A stretch of DNA of 64,000 nucleotides from an uncultured Cocleimonas sp. (GTDB lineage: Bacteria > Pseudomonadota > Gammaproteobacteria > Thiotrichales > Thiotrichaceae): the NCBI RefSeq assembly GCF_947495625.1, contig NZ_CANLZW010000016.1, forward strand, positions 40,059-104,058, written 5' to 3'. Each line of letters opens with the position of its first letter. Positions within the stretch are counted from its first letter, which is position 1. Positions 56,417 to 64,000 of the stretch are shown piece after piece. The position numbers were made by a program, and so were the translations under genes. The notes under the pieces are model-generated. The model did no database searches. It had not been told where the DNA came from and saw only the letters and a list, made by a program, of their open reading frames with translations.

Positions 56417-57763
56417 ATGGCAAATAACAACATCAAACAAGATGAAGCGTTTCTACAAGAAACAGCAGAAACCGTTTTAAAATTAGCGAAAAAATACGGC
56501 GCGACAGATGCAGAGCTGAGCCTGAATAAAGGCGCAGGTTTATCCGTAGAAATTCATAAAGCGAATGTCGATAAACTCGAATATCACCGCGATCAGGGTT
56601 TGAATTTATCGGTATATATCGGTAAACATACTGGCTCAGCGAGTACTGGTGATTTATCACCAGCAGCGATTGAAGACACAGTAAAAGCGGCTTGTAACAT
56701 CGCAAAATATACCGAAGAAGATAAATACACCGGTCTAGCCGATGCCGATATGATGGCAACGGATGCTAATGATCTGGATTTATACCACCCTTGGGATTTA
56801 ACCGCAGAAAAAGCGATTGAAGTAGCTAAGGAATGTGAAGCAGCGGCATTTGCGCATGATCCACGTATTATCAATTCAGATGGCGGCGCACTCAGCACAT
56901 ACAGTGGAATTGGTGTGATTGCTAATTCGCATGGCTTTATGGGCACAACCCCTTCCAGTCGACATACCTTAAGTTGCTCGGTAATCGGTCAGGAAGTGGG
57001 CGATGACGCAATGCAGCGTGATTACTGGTATAGCACCTCGCGGGTGAATACCGAACTACAATCAGCACAAGAAGTAGGCAAAAAAGCGGCAGAAAAAACT
57101 CTGGCACGTTTAATGAGTAAGCAGATCAGTACCCGGGAAACTAATGTACTGTATTCGCCAGAAACTGCTCGCAGCCTGATTGGTCATTTCACGGGGGCAA
57201 TAGCCGGCGGCGCACAATACCGTAAATCAACTTTTTTACTCGATAGTATTGGTGAAAAAGTATTCCCAGATTTTATCCATTTGCACGAACAGCCACACAT
57301 CAAGCGCGGATTCGGCAGTGGTTATTTTGATAAAGAAGGCGTAGCCACGAGTAATCGCGATTTAGTTGTCGATGGTATTGTTCAAAACTACATCATGAGC
57401 AGTTACTCAGCGCGTCAACTAGGCTTAAAAAGTACCGCGAATTCAGGTGGCACCCATAACTTAACCATCGATTCGACAGGTCAGGATTTCGAAGAACTAT
57501 TGAAAATGCTCGGAACAGGTTTGTTTGTGACTGAGCTAATCGGTAGTGGCGTGAATAATATCACGGGTGATTATTCACGCGGAGCAGCAGGCTTCTGGGT
57601 GGAGAATGGTGAGATTCAGTTTGCCGTCGAAGAAGTGACAGTCGCGGGTAACCTCAAAGATATGTTCCAGAATATTGTTGCGGTCGGTAGCGATGTTGAT
57701 TTACGTGGCGGAACGCAAACAGGTTCTATTCTTGTGGAAGGCATGGTGGTTGCGGGCTCTTAA
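56417..57763 (+). CDS. pmbA: TldE/PmbA metalloprotease subunit
   Basis: A 448-residue PmbA (TldE), the non-catalytic partner that forms the substrate chamber with TldD. It lacks the HExxxH site, as expected. Family motifs: NKGAGLSVEIHKANVDKLEYHRDQGL, SYSARQLGLKSTANSGGTHN, and GDYSRGAAGFWVENGEI. Length is normal. It ends the nit-tldD-pmbA group. The yjgA gene often found beside pmbA is absent. Confidence 0.96.
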   Translation: MANNNIKQDEAFLQETAETVLKLAKKYGATDAELSLNKGAGLSVEIHKANVDKLEYHRDQGLNLSVYIGKHTGSASTGDLSPAAIEDTVKAACNIAKYTEEDKYTGLADADMMATDANDLDLYHPWDLTAEKAIEVAKECEAAAFAHDPRIINSDGGALSTYSGIGVIANSHGFMGTTPSSRHTLSCSVIGQEVGDDAMQRDYWYSTSRVNTELQSAQEVGKKAAEKTLARLMSKQISTRETNVLYSPETARSLIGHFTGAIAGGAQYRKSTFLLDSIGEKVFPDFIHLHEQPHIKRGFGSGYFDKEGVATSNRDLVVDGIVQNYIMSSYSARQLGLKSTANSGGTHNLTIDSTGQDFEELLKMLGTGLFVTELIGSGVNNITGDYSRGAAGFWVENGEIQFAVEEVTVAGNLKDMFQNIVAVGSDVDLRGGTQTGSILVEGMVVAGS

Positions 57764-57821
57764 TAATTTATTGCTCCGAAAGAATCATTTTTTTGTTCTT
57801 CATGTGTGTCTTCAATTTCTA

Positions 57822-57853
57822 AAAATTAAGCCACTTAATAGTGGCTTAATTTT
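57822..57853. terminator. bidirectional terminator between pmbA and the Ig-like lipoprotein gene
   Basis: A perfect 13-bp stem AAAATTAAGCCAC / GTGGCTTAATTTT with a six-base loop, between two converging genes. Confidence 0.92.
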
Positions 57854-57871
57854 TGCTGGTTGTAGAATCAT

Positions 57872-60800
57872 TTATTCTGGAATTACATTAACACAACCAG
57901 TATTGCCAAGGGATTCTGAAAAGTTAATAGCTTCAGAATAACTCGAAAATGATATTATAAACTGAGAGCCAATTGAATCTGTCCTAAAGTAGTTCAAATA
58001 ATTGTCATTCACACCAATAAGTTCATAGTGAACAGATTCAATTTGACTATTGATATTTATATCAACAGTCAAAATTTTCATATCGGCTATAGTATAAGTA
58101 AATGGCTGAATTGAATTAAAACCATTCTCATCAAGATTTTCAGCATTTCCTGTTCCGTCATAATTATAGGTATTTTTTGAATGGCATTCACCTTGATCAT
58201 CAACACTATACCAAGCTCCCTGAGTTAATAATTCTGGCGTTAAATCAGGTAACAGAATTGTAAAAAAAGCATTATTCAAATCCCATTTTTCAGGATTTGA
58301 GTTTGAAACAATCATTATTACATATTGTCCGCTGTGTGCACCAAGAGTCTTTGGATCTATTGAATAACTACCAGTATTTGATATAGTCTCACCAAACTTC
58401 CACCAGTTTTTGTTTGCAAGTAAATCGCTACTTGTTGAAAAGTCATGTAGATTGGATGGATCATCAAATAATATATATAGATCTACCGTATTGCCAGTAA
58501 TTGCAATGTTATCCCATACAATATTTTCAATTTCACCCCATTTCCATTCTTCACCACCATTAGGTGAAATCAAGGCTGAAGGATTGGAGCCAAGCGTTTC
58601 AAAAGTTGGTGGAGCATATTGCAAAGTGAAAGTTTGATCACTGACATCCCACATTTCAGGATTTGAGCTAGATACTATCAGTACTATATAGGCATCACCT
58701 GATCCATTAAGATCCACTGGGTTTATTGAATAATTTCCATTATTTGAGATGCCCTCACCAAACTTGTACCAGTTTTTGTTTGAGAGTAAATCGGTACTTG
58801 TTGAAAAATTATTAAGATCCGAAGGGTCATCATGTAAGATGTATAAATCCACCGTATTTCCGGTAATTTTAGTATTATCCCACTGAACTTGCTCTGTTGA
58901 GTACCATGTCCATACTTCGCCTCCATTAGGTGTTGTTAATGCAGTAGGATGAGAGCCTAACGTTTCAAAAGTCGGGGTAGGTGGAGTAATAGTTCCAGCT
59001 CTTAAAAATCTTTCAGAATAGTTAATATCAGGGTTAGAGAAGTCATTGTCATTAAAATCATCTGTTAAAATATCCTGACCATCTAAATGAACAATTAGAT
59101 TATCTACAGATCCAATGATATTTGCTCCTACAATGTTACCTGCTCCAGTTAAAGGGTTTATAGTACTTTGCGCTCTTGTTTCAGAAAAAGTTCTTATCGT
59201 TGTAGTATCAGATATTTGATCTGTCGTAACTCTTGATGAGTTTTTGAGATTCCAAGTAAGTATCTTTACCCCATCAACATATGTATAAACATCCTCAGTT
59301 TCGATAAAGTATTCAAGTTTAAAGTTATATGTCTTACCCTCTTCAATGGTTACATCATAAAATGACGGTAGTTTTTCAGGGACAAGTTCTTCATATCCTA
59401 AAGAGTCATACCTTTCGACATAAAAATTTAAACTGAAGGTATCATTTCTGTATGTGATTCCTATACCAAAGTAATGAGTTTCTGGAAAACTATGTAGGAC
59501 AATACTATTTCTCAAACGACCTTGATCAAGGTCCTGATGAGAAATTGCAGTTAAGTCACTTTCAATTGATAAGATAGGATTTTCTGAGGTGGGTTCAACA
59601 GCCTCAAAGATACGCCCAATCCTGTTATGAACTCGATAGTATCCAGCATCGATATCATCTTGAGTCAAAATGGTATTTAATTTTAAAACACCGTCTTCTT
59701 CAACAAAAGAGTTATTCGAGCTAATCGTTGCGTGCTTAACAGCTTCTTCAGGAGTAACTCTGATTGCTTTTCCGATTTCGCCAGTAATGGTATCTAATTC
59801 AGCTTGTGTTACACCGTCCTGTATATCTTCAAGAGTAAGCCCTGTCGTTGTACTAGCAACCATCCCTGTAAGGTCTATAAATCCATCAGCTGGGTTTTGG
59901 TTATTGTCTAGACTTTGAAGGAGGGCAGCTATATTGATGTCTATGTAATCTCCAGTTGTTCCATCTTTATCTAAAGAATCTCCAATATCAAAGGTAGATA
60001 TAAGCGCTGCACAGATTGATGATCCCAGAGGGATGTCAGCAAGACTAAAGTTAACAAATTCACCCGGTAGACATTCAAATTCGCCCTGTCCGTTAGTAAT
60101 CCCACTTCTAGTCGGTGTTTCGTAATTAAGCCCAATGACACGAGAGTCCTCAAACACCCCTCTTAATGCAGTCACCGTTGGTGCACTAACAGTGATAGTT
60201 CGTGTTACTGGGATGGCCGAATTTCCCGCTTCATCTTTAGCGTTATATGTAATTATATAAACGCCTTCAGTTGTTGTATCAACGGATCCCGATTTATTTA
60301 TGGTTACTGAATTATCAATATTATCTGTTGCTGTGGCACCGGGATCAGTAAATGTTCCATCCAGTTCTATAGAAATAGAGTTACTGCCAATTAAAGATAT
60401 AACAGGAGGATTAGTATCTGAATCTATAACAATGACTGTACGAGTGATGGGAGTGGCTTTATTTCCGGCAGAATCAGCTGCATTGTAAGTTAGTGTATAA
60501 CTTCCGGCAGTTAATATTTCTACATTTCCTGATTTAATAACTTCGACCGTTTGATCTATATTATCAGATGCTGTCGCGCCTTCGTCACTGTAAATATCTC
60601 CAATCATAACGGTGACTTCACTGTCACCAATTAGGGTTATAGTTGGAGCAACAGTATCTGTAATGGATTCATTTATATCTTCTGCTTCAACTATTACTGT
60701 TCGGGTAACTGCTGTTGCATTATTTCCCGCTAAATCTACAGCGCTATACGTTATTATGTAACTTCCTGCCGTAGAAGTATCTATAGTGCCAGTTGATGTA

Positions 60801-61033
60801 ACAATTACATTTTCATCAACATTGTCTTCTGCCGTTGCACCGGCGTCAGAATAAGAGTCTCCTACTGTTATGGAGACTTCATTTACTCCAATAAGTGTTA
60901 TAACTGGAGCTTCAGTATCATCAAGTATTTCTTCGTCATTATTATTTCCACCCCCTCCACATGCAGTCAATAACAGGGTTAAACTAGTAGTTAGTAATAG
61001 TGGTATAAATTTCCAGATGTAACTTGAACGCAT
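57872..61033 (-). CDS. large lipoprotein with Ig-like (DUF5011) and Kre9-like repeats
   Basis: A 1,053-residue secreted lipoprotein: signal with lipobox LLTACGGGG (Cys25), then three Ig-like DUF5011 domains (about residues 40-118, 125-201, 204-283) each with the (A/P)xITLIG...GATAxDNxD...TAGSYxITYxAxDxAGN pattern. A middle region (about 290-690) includes a concanavalin-like stretch. Two repeats follow (about 695-805 and 810-925) with GGEVWTWYSTEQVQWDN and GGEEWKWGEIENIVWDN, resembling the Ser-Thr-rich Kre9-like family, and a C-terminal domain of about 100 residues. It is probably exposed on the surface or in the periplasm and binds glycans or proteins. No secretion or partner gene is adjacent. 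Codon use is similar to neighbours. Confidence 0.82.
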   Translation of the reverse strand: MRSSYIWKFIPLLLTTSLTLLLTACGGGGNNNDEEILDDTEAPVITLIGVNEVSITVGDSYSDAGATAEDNVDENVIVTSTGTIDTSTAGSYIITYSAVDLAGNNATAVTRTVIVEAEDINESITDTVAPTITLIGDSEVTVMIGDIYSDEGATASDNIDQTVEVIKSGNVEILTAGSYTLTYNAADSAGNKATPITRTVIVIDSDTNPPVISLIGSNSISIELDGTFTDPGATATDNIDNSVTINKSGSVDTTTEGVYIITYNAKDEAGNSAIPVTRTITVSAPTVTALRGVFEDSRVIGLNYETPTRSGITNGQGEFECLPGEFVNFSLADIPLGSSICAALISTFDIGDSLDKDGTTGDYIDINIAALLQSLDNNQNPADGFIDLTGMVASTTTGLTLEDIQDGVTQAELDTITGEIGKAIRVTPEEAVKHATISSNNSFVEEDGVLKLNTILTQDDIDAGYYRVHNRIGRIFEAVEPTSENPILSIESDLTAISHQDLDQGRLRNSIVLHSFPETHYFGIGITYRNDTFSLNFYVERYDSLGYEELVPEKLPSFYDVTIEEGKTYNFKLEYFIETEDVYTYVDGVKILTWNLKNSSRVTTDQISDTTTIRTFSETRAQSTINPLTGAGNIVGANIIGSVDNLIVHLDGQDILTDDFNDNDFSNPDINYSERFLRAGTITPPTPTFETLGSHPTALTTPNGGEVWTWYSTEQVQWDNTKITGNTVDLYILHDDPSDLNNFSTSTDLLSNKNWYKFGEGISNNGNYSINPVDLNGSGDAYIVLIVSSSNPEMWDVSDQTFTLQYAPPTFETLGSNPSALISPNGGEEWKWGEIENIVWDNIAITGNTVDLYILFDDPSNLHDFSTSSDLLANKNWWKFGETISNTGSYSIDPKTLGAHSGQYVIMIVSNSNPEKWDLNNAFFTILLPDLTPELLTQGAWYSVDDQGECHSKNTYNYDGTGNAENLDENGFNSIQPFTYTIADMKILTVDININSQIESVHYELIGVNDNYLNYFRTDSIGSQFIISFSSYSEAINFSESLGNTGCVNVIPE

Positions 61034-61299
61034 ATCCTTTCTCCTTGGATAAATAATACTGATGGAGAAATTACTATAAATTAAAGAATATATCTACTAT
61101 AAGAAAAACTTTTAACATTGCTGGCAATAATATTGCAAAATAAATTGAATAAAATTATGAGGTTCTATGAGTTTATTTATTATTTATATTTTTGAATGAA
61201 ACTAAGTAACGGATCTTTAATGCTTGGATTCTTTTAATATATATTGCGTATAAAATTCATGTTGAATACTATGAATTATTTTTCATGTAGTTTGCATCA

Positions 61300-61770
61300 T
61301 TAATAAGATTGATAACCCACAGGATTCGGTGGTGGAACATTAAAGGGTATTAATGAGTTAAACATATTCATCGGTTTGGCGAAAGAACGATTCATCTCCC
61401 AGGTTGTTCTATCCATCTGTTGTGTGCTGACCGCCATTGACCCCGTTGAATCTGACATTTCTGCCACATTTTGTTGAATACTTGGCATGCTGGTGCCGAT
61501 GGTAGAGTTTAGCGAAGATATATCAGAACTTATCACGGGTACTGATTTTTCCATAAGACTAGTCATACGGTGGATATCCGCTGACATACTTTGCATGTGC
61601 TGGAGCATGCCATAAATTAAATAAAAACCAAATGCTGAGAGAATCGTAAAGGCGATCATCGCTGGGAACACGGCATAACGCCATCTGAACTCAAAGGTTT
61701 CGAGTGCTTCTGCGGCTTCTTGATTTCCACCTTTTATTAGTTTTGTTTCAGCTTCTTTTAAATTAGACAT
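61300..61770 (-). CDS. hypothetical single-pass membrane protein with periplasmic coiled coil
   Basis: A 156-residue protein: cytoplasmic N-terminus of about 30 residues, one transmembrane helix (about 33-53, YAVFPAMIAFTILSAFGFYLIY), then Met/Ser-rich heptad-like helices (HMQSMSADIHRMTSLMEK... STQQMDRTTWEMNRSF) and a proline-rich end NVPPPNPVGYQ. I do not recognise the family with certainty. A good GGAG ribosome site lies before the ATG on the minus strand. Another small membrane protein lies 280 bases away in the opposite direction. Confidence 0.65.
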   Translation of the reverse strand: MSNLKEAETKLIKGGNQEAAEALETFEFRWRYAVFPAMIAFTILSAFGFYLIYGMLQHMQSMSADIHRMTSLMEKSVPVISSDISSLNSTIGTSMPSIQQNVAEMSDSTGSMAVSTQQMDRTTWEMNRSFAKPMNMFNSLIPFNVPPPNPVGYQSY

Positions 61771-62046
61771 TTTTAGACTCTCCTTGATAAAAGAATATTA
61801 GCATATATTAATATACTGTCTTTGATTTATCTCAAATTGCTTTAAAAACATCAATTCATTTTATTAATGTTTTATAAAACTTGAAAAAGTTATTACACAA
61901 AAATCAATGTTATTATTTTAGTATAGTTATATATGCTAATATATTAACTTATATAAAGTGTCATAGTGATGACTCACAAATGGCATCGTTGGATATAGCG
62001 AGACTCTATATCAGTTTAGTTAATTTAGAATAGATGGAGGACGAAA

Positions 62047-62193
62047 ATGAAATTAAAAAATATAAGAAATGAAAACGCTAAGCAGGGTTCTCTGGATACT
62101 ATGACGTTGATGTTGATTCTCTCAATTTTATTTGTGTTAGTTAATGTCATTTTGACAGTCAATGGTTTATCACCCTTTCAGTTTTTAAAGTAA
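62047..62193 (+). CDS. 48-residue single-pass membrane protein
   Basis: A short frame with a strong GGAGG ribosome site six bases before its ATG. The product is basic at the N-terminus (MKLKNIRNENAKQG), followed by one hydrophobic helix (about residues 18-41, TLMLILSILFVLVNVILTV) and a short tail ending SPFQFLK. A clear terminator follows 44 bases after the stop. The ribosome site, helix and terminator together make it a probable real gene. Function unknown. Confidence 0.65.
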   Translation: MKLKNIRNENAKQGSLDTMTLMLILSILFVLVNVILTVNGLSPFQFLK

Positions 62194-62236
62194 ACGCTGA
62201 TACAACTGTTTATACGTAATAACCTTATAGTGATAT

Positions 62237-62270
62237 AAAGCCGATGATAGCAATATCATCGGCTTTTTTT
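62237..62270 (+). terminator. intrinsic terminator after the 48-residue gene
   Basis: AAAGCCGATGAT paired with ATCATCGGCTTT around a short loop, followed by a T-run. Confidence 0.93.
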
Positions 62271-62374
62271 ATGGCTGATGTTTGGTTAAAGGTCAGGTTT
62301 TTGTTTAGTTTATAGCTATGCTAACGGTTTGATCAAATGACTCTTTATTCTTTTCTTCTAAATTCTCACTTAAT

Positions 62375-62403
62375 AAAAACCGATCAAAAGATGGGGGATG
62401 TAC
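62375..62403 (+). repeat. degenerate G-run repeat, copy P
   Basis: AAAAACCGATCAAAAGATGGGGGATGTAC resembles the repeat in overall order (A-run, TCAAAAG, G-run, TG) but differs at several core positions. It lies in the gap before the yaeQ-like gene. Confidence 0.4.
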
Positions 62404-62491
62404 CGTTCATCCTGTAGCAAGCTTCAATAAGTAATAATAGCCCCGTTAGACAAATTCCCCCGAATACTAAAAATAACAAAAGGGGGATACT

Positions 62492-63088
62492 ATGAGTTCA
62501 ATATTTTCATCTTTGTCTGCATCTAGATCTACACAGTCAACATCATCGGCAACGTCTGCGTTGATTCCGGCTACGACGGTGTGTAAAGCTAGACTCAGCA
62601 TCGCCGATATCGATCGGCACTATTACCAATCACATCAACTTACTCTGGCATATCTATCGACTGAAACCATCAGAAAAAGCATGATGCGTATTGTGGCCTA
62701 TATTTATAATGCTAATGATAAACTTACTGTGCGGAATCAGCAGTGGCAACATGATCAGCCAGAACTTCTTGAACAATCATCTGATAATCAAATTAAACTC
62801 TGGATAGATTTTGGGCAGCCGGATGTCAAGCGCATCAAAAAAGCCTGTAGATTATCAAAAAGTGTCATTGTCTATTCATACAATCAAGATCATACCGATA
62901 GCTGGTGGGACAAGAATAAAGATAAGCTGAGTCGATTTAAGAATCTTGAAGTATTTTCGGTGAATGCGGATGAACTAGAAAAGCTCAATAATAAAAGAAT
63001 GACATTAAACTGCACTTTGCAGGATGGTGATTTACAGATCAATGATGGTGCAAATAATCTGATTATTGAGCGTGAACGGTTAATGTAA
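62492..63088 (+). CDS. yaeQ: YaeQ family protein
   Basis: A 198-residue YaeQ-like protein. The family pattern is visible: IADIDRHYYQSHQLTLAYLSTET, MMRIVAYIYNAND, KLWIDFGQPDVKRIKKACRLSK and a C-terminal RMTLNCTLQDGDLQINDGANNL. YaeQ has a PD-(D/E)xK-like fold and is uncharacterised, with a proposed link to transcription antitermination. The Ser/Thr-rich N-terminal stretch (about 28 residues) is an addition over typical YaeQ (about 180 residues). GGGGGA precedes the ATG. It stands alone. Confidence 0.88.
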   Translation: MSSIFSSLSASRSTQSTSSATSALIPATTVCKARLSIADIDRHYYQSHQLTLAYLSTETIRKSMMRIVAYIYNANDKLTVRNQQWQHDQPELLEQSSDNQIKLWIDFGQPDVKRIKKACRLSKSVIVYSYNQDHTDSWWDKNKDKLSRFKNLEVFSVNADELEKLNNKRMTLNCTLQDGDLQINDGANNLIIERERLM

Positions 63089-63158
63089 TTTTTGTTTTTA
63101 TTGCTTGAATGATTAAATACAAATACAAATTAAGTCGTTATAATAGTAACTGTTCTTA

Positions 63159-63743
63159 TTAATTTAACTCTTTGACTACCACTACAGCGCCACGCACCTG
63201 GCCTTTTTCATAACCGACTGCTTTGTCATCTGGGTATAGTTCTTTCAGTTTTGCTTGTACATCCGCATCTATTTTTGAACCATGGCATTCCAGACAATTG
63301 CCACCAGTTGGTAAGGCTTTCATAAAGCGTAATGTTTTTTTGCCGTCTGCTTCCACAATTTTGCTATAGCCCATTTTCTTTACGTCTTCGCCTTTTGCCG
63401 CTCGTGCATCAAAGTCTTCAAGCACTAACTTCTGCCATTCATTCGGAATGTTTTCAGGGTTACGATTTTTAAGACTGACACGTGTTACCAGAGCGTTATG
63501 ATCGATTGCTGCCTTTTTGGTTATTGGCATGGCTTCAGTATTGCAAACATTGAGTGCATTAATGGGGCCACCTGCTTTCATTGCTTTTTTGAGTGCTTTT
63601 TTAAGCTCACCACCAAATGCTTTAGTGATCATTTTAGCTTCTTTGACTGCTGCTTTTGTTTCTGCTTTTGTTGTTTCAGTCTGCGCATTTGCCTGAGCTG
63701 AGAAAATCATGCTCATGCCCGCGATAATTACTATTTTTTTCAT
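63159..63743 (-). CDS. DUF3365-family haem-binding periplasmic protein
   Basis: A 194-residue protein with signal peptide (KKIVIIAGMSMIFSAQANA) and the DUF3365 (Tll0287-like) domain; GGNCLECHGSKID holds a CxxCH c-type haem site. An upstream ATG at 63812 is possible, but the ATG at 63743 begins a classic signal peptide and has a GGA-rich ribosome site, so I chose it. Related domains occur in haem sensors and electron carriers. Haem attachment is predicted from the motif; redox partners are not in the window. Confidence 0.88.
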   Translation of the reverse strand: MKKIVIIAGMSMIFSAQANAQTETTKAETKAAVKEAKMITKAFGGELKKALKKAMKAGGPINALNVCNTEAMPITKKAAIDHNALVTRVSLKNRNPENIPNEWQKLVLEDFDARAAKGEDVKKMGYSKIVEADGKKTLRFMKALPTGGNCLECHGSKIDADVQAKLKELYPDDKAVGYEKGQVRGAVVVVKELN

Positions 63744-63907
63744 GATTCCATTCCGTCGAATTAGTATTGAGCGAAACATCATAGCAATTCTCTGATCAAA
63801 GAAAATTAACATAAATCAAACTGAAAAATTATTTAAGCTAGAGATAAATGAATCAGAGATGCATTCAATCACTTCTAGGTAATGCCTAGAGAGAATGATA
63901 ATGCTTA

Positions 63908-63932
63908 CTAAAAAAGTGCCTAAAAGGTGATG
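63908..63932 (+). repeat. G-run repeat, deletion derivative (copy O)
   Basis: TAAAAAAGTGCCTAAAAGGTGATGA keeps the left flank (AAAAAAGTGCCTAAAAG) exactly, then joins GTGA directly, missing the TAGGGGG segment of the core. Confidence 0.6.
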
Positions 63933-64000
63933 AGATGGTCTCCTCCTCTTTAATGCGGCATCAAAGTGCCATAATTGGAGATGTAAATCATTCAATTAAC

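Overview
The window looks like chromosomal DNA from an AT-rich, probably aquatic gammaproteobacterium. The evidence is gene order and family: pyrG-kdsA-eno-ftsB-ispD-ispF, leuC-leuD-leuB-asd-fimV-truA, pepA-holC, nit-tldD-pmbA, the second-type EF-G seen in Vibrio and Pseudomonas relatives, YaeQ and RppH. I cannot name a genus. I saw no rRNA, tRNA, CRISPR array, insertion sequence or prophage gene.

Layout. 1-3,000: AzlCD exporter, an orphan periplasmic binding protein and a 2OG-Fe(II) oxygenase-like protein. 3,200-9,050: CTP, KDO, glycolysis, cell division and isoprenoid genes. 9,100-13,200 (minus): a HExxH protein, a membrane J-domain protein, a small basic protein, holC and pepA. 13,580-18,400: EF-G, 3-hydroxybutyrate dehydrogenase, a VOC gene interrupted by one in-frame TGA, and a thiolase. 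18,550-20,650: a membrane HExxH protein and a leucine-rich-repeat kinase. 20,785-30,500: a LysR regulator divergent from leuCDB, then asd, fimV and truA. 30,550-33,000: HAD phosphatase, rppH and a DUF2156 protein. 33,100-45,370: a polyketide locus. 45,400-50,640: a methyltransferase, small thiol/zinc proteins and a pair of coiled-coil envelope proteins. 50,800-57,760: hom, thrC, a nitrilase-family amidase, tldD and pmbA. 57,870-64,000: a large Ig-like lipoprotein, small membrane proteins, YaeQ and a haem-binding DUF3365 protein.

Two things stand out. First, a compact biosynthetic locus: cytochrome P450, then a tightly packed operon of a 2,628-residue single-module reducing PKS without a thioesterase, a PLP-dependent alpha-oxoamine synthase, a formyltransferase with its catalytic Asn/His/Asp intact, and an Rv2949c/UbiC-like chorismate-lyase-fold protein. 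The logic resembles fungal fumonisin-type biosynthesis: chain building on the PKS and release by decarboxylative condensation with an amino acid, giving a 2-amino-3-ketone. N-formylation and a chorismate-derived aryl unit would be additions. This is inference from domain content.

Second, a family of short intergenic repeats recurs at least 14 times, with three more degenerate copies. The consensus is an A-run, TGCCT-like bases, then the 17-mer AAGTAGGGGGGTGACTT. No copy lies inside a confidently called gene. Twelve of the 14 clear copies have the G-run on the plus strand. One locus (leuD-leuB) carries an inverted pair, and two copies share a longer unit with a second dyad. Read on the minus strand, several copies look like small terminators (C-run, short loop, G-run, T-run), and five lie just 3' of minus-strand genes. 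Function is unknown; candidates are a REP-like non-autonomous element, a terminator family or a polar chromosome-organisation motif.
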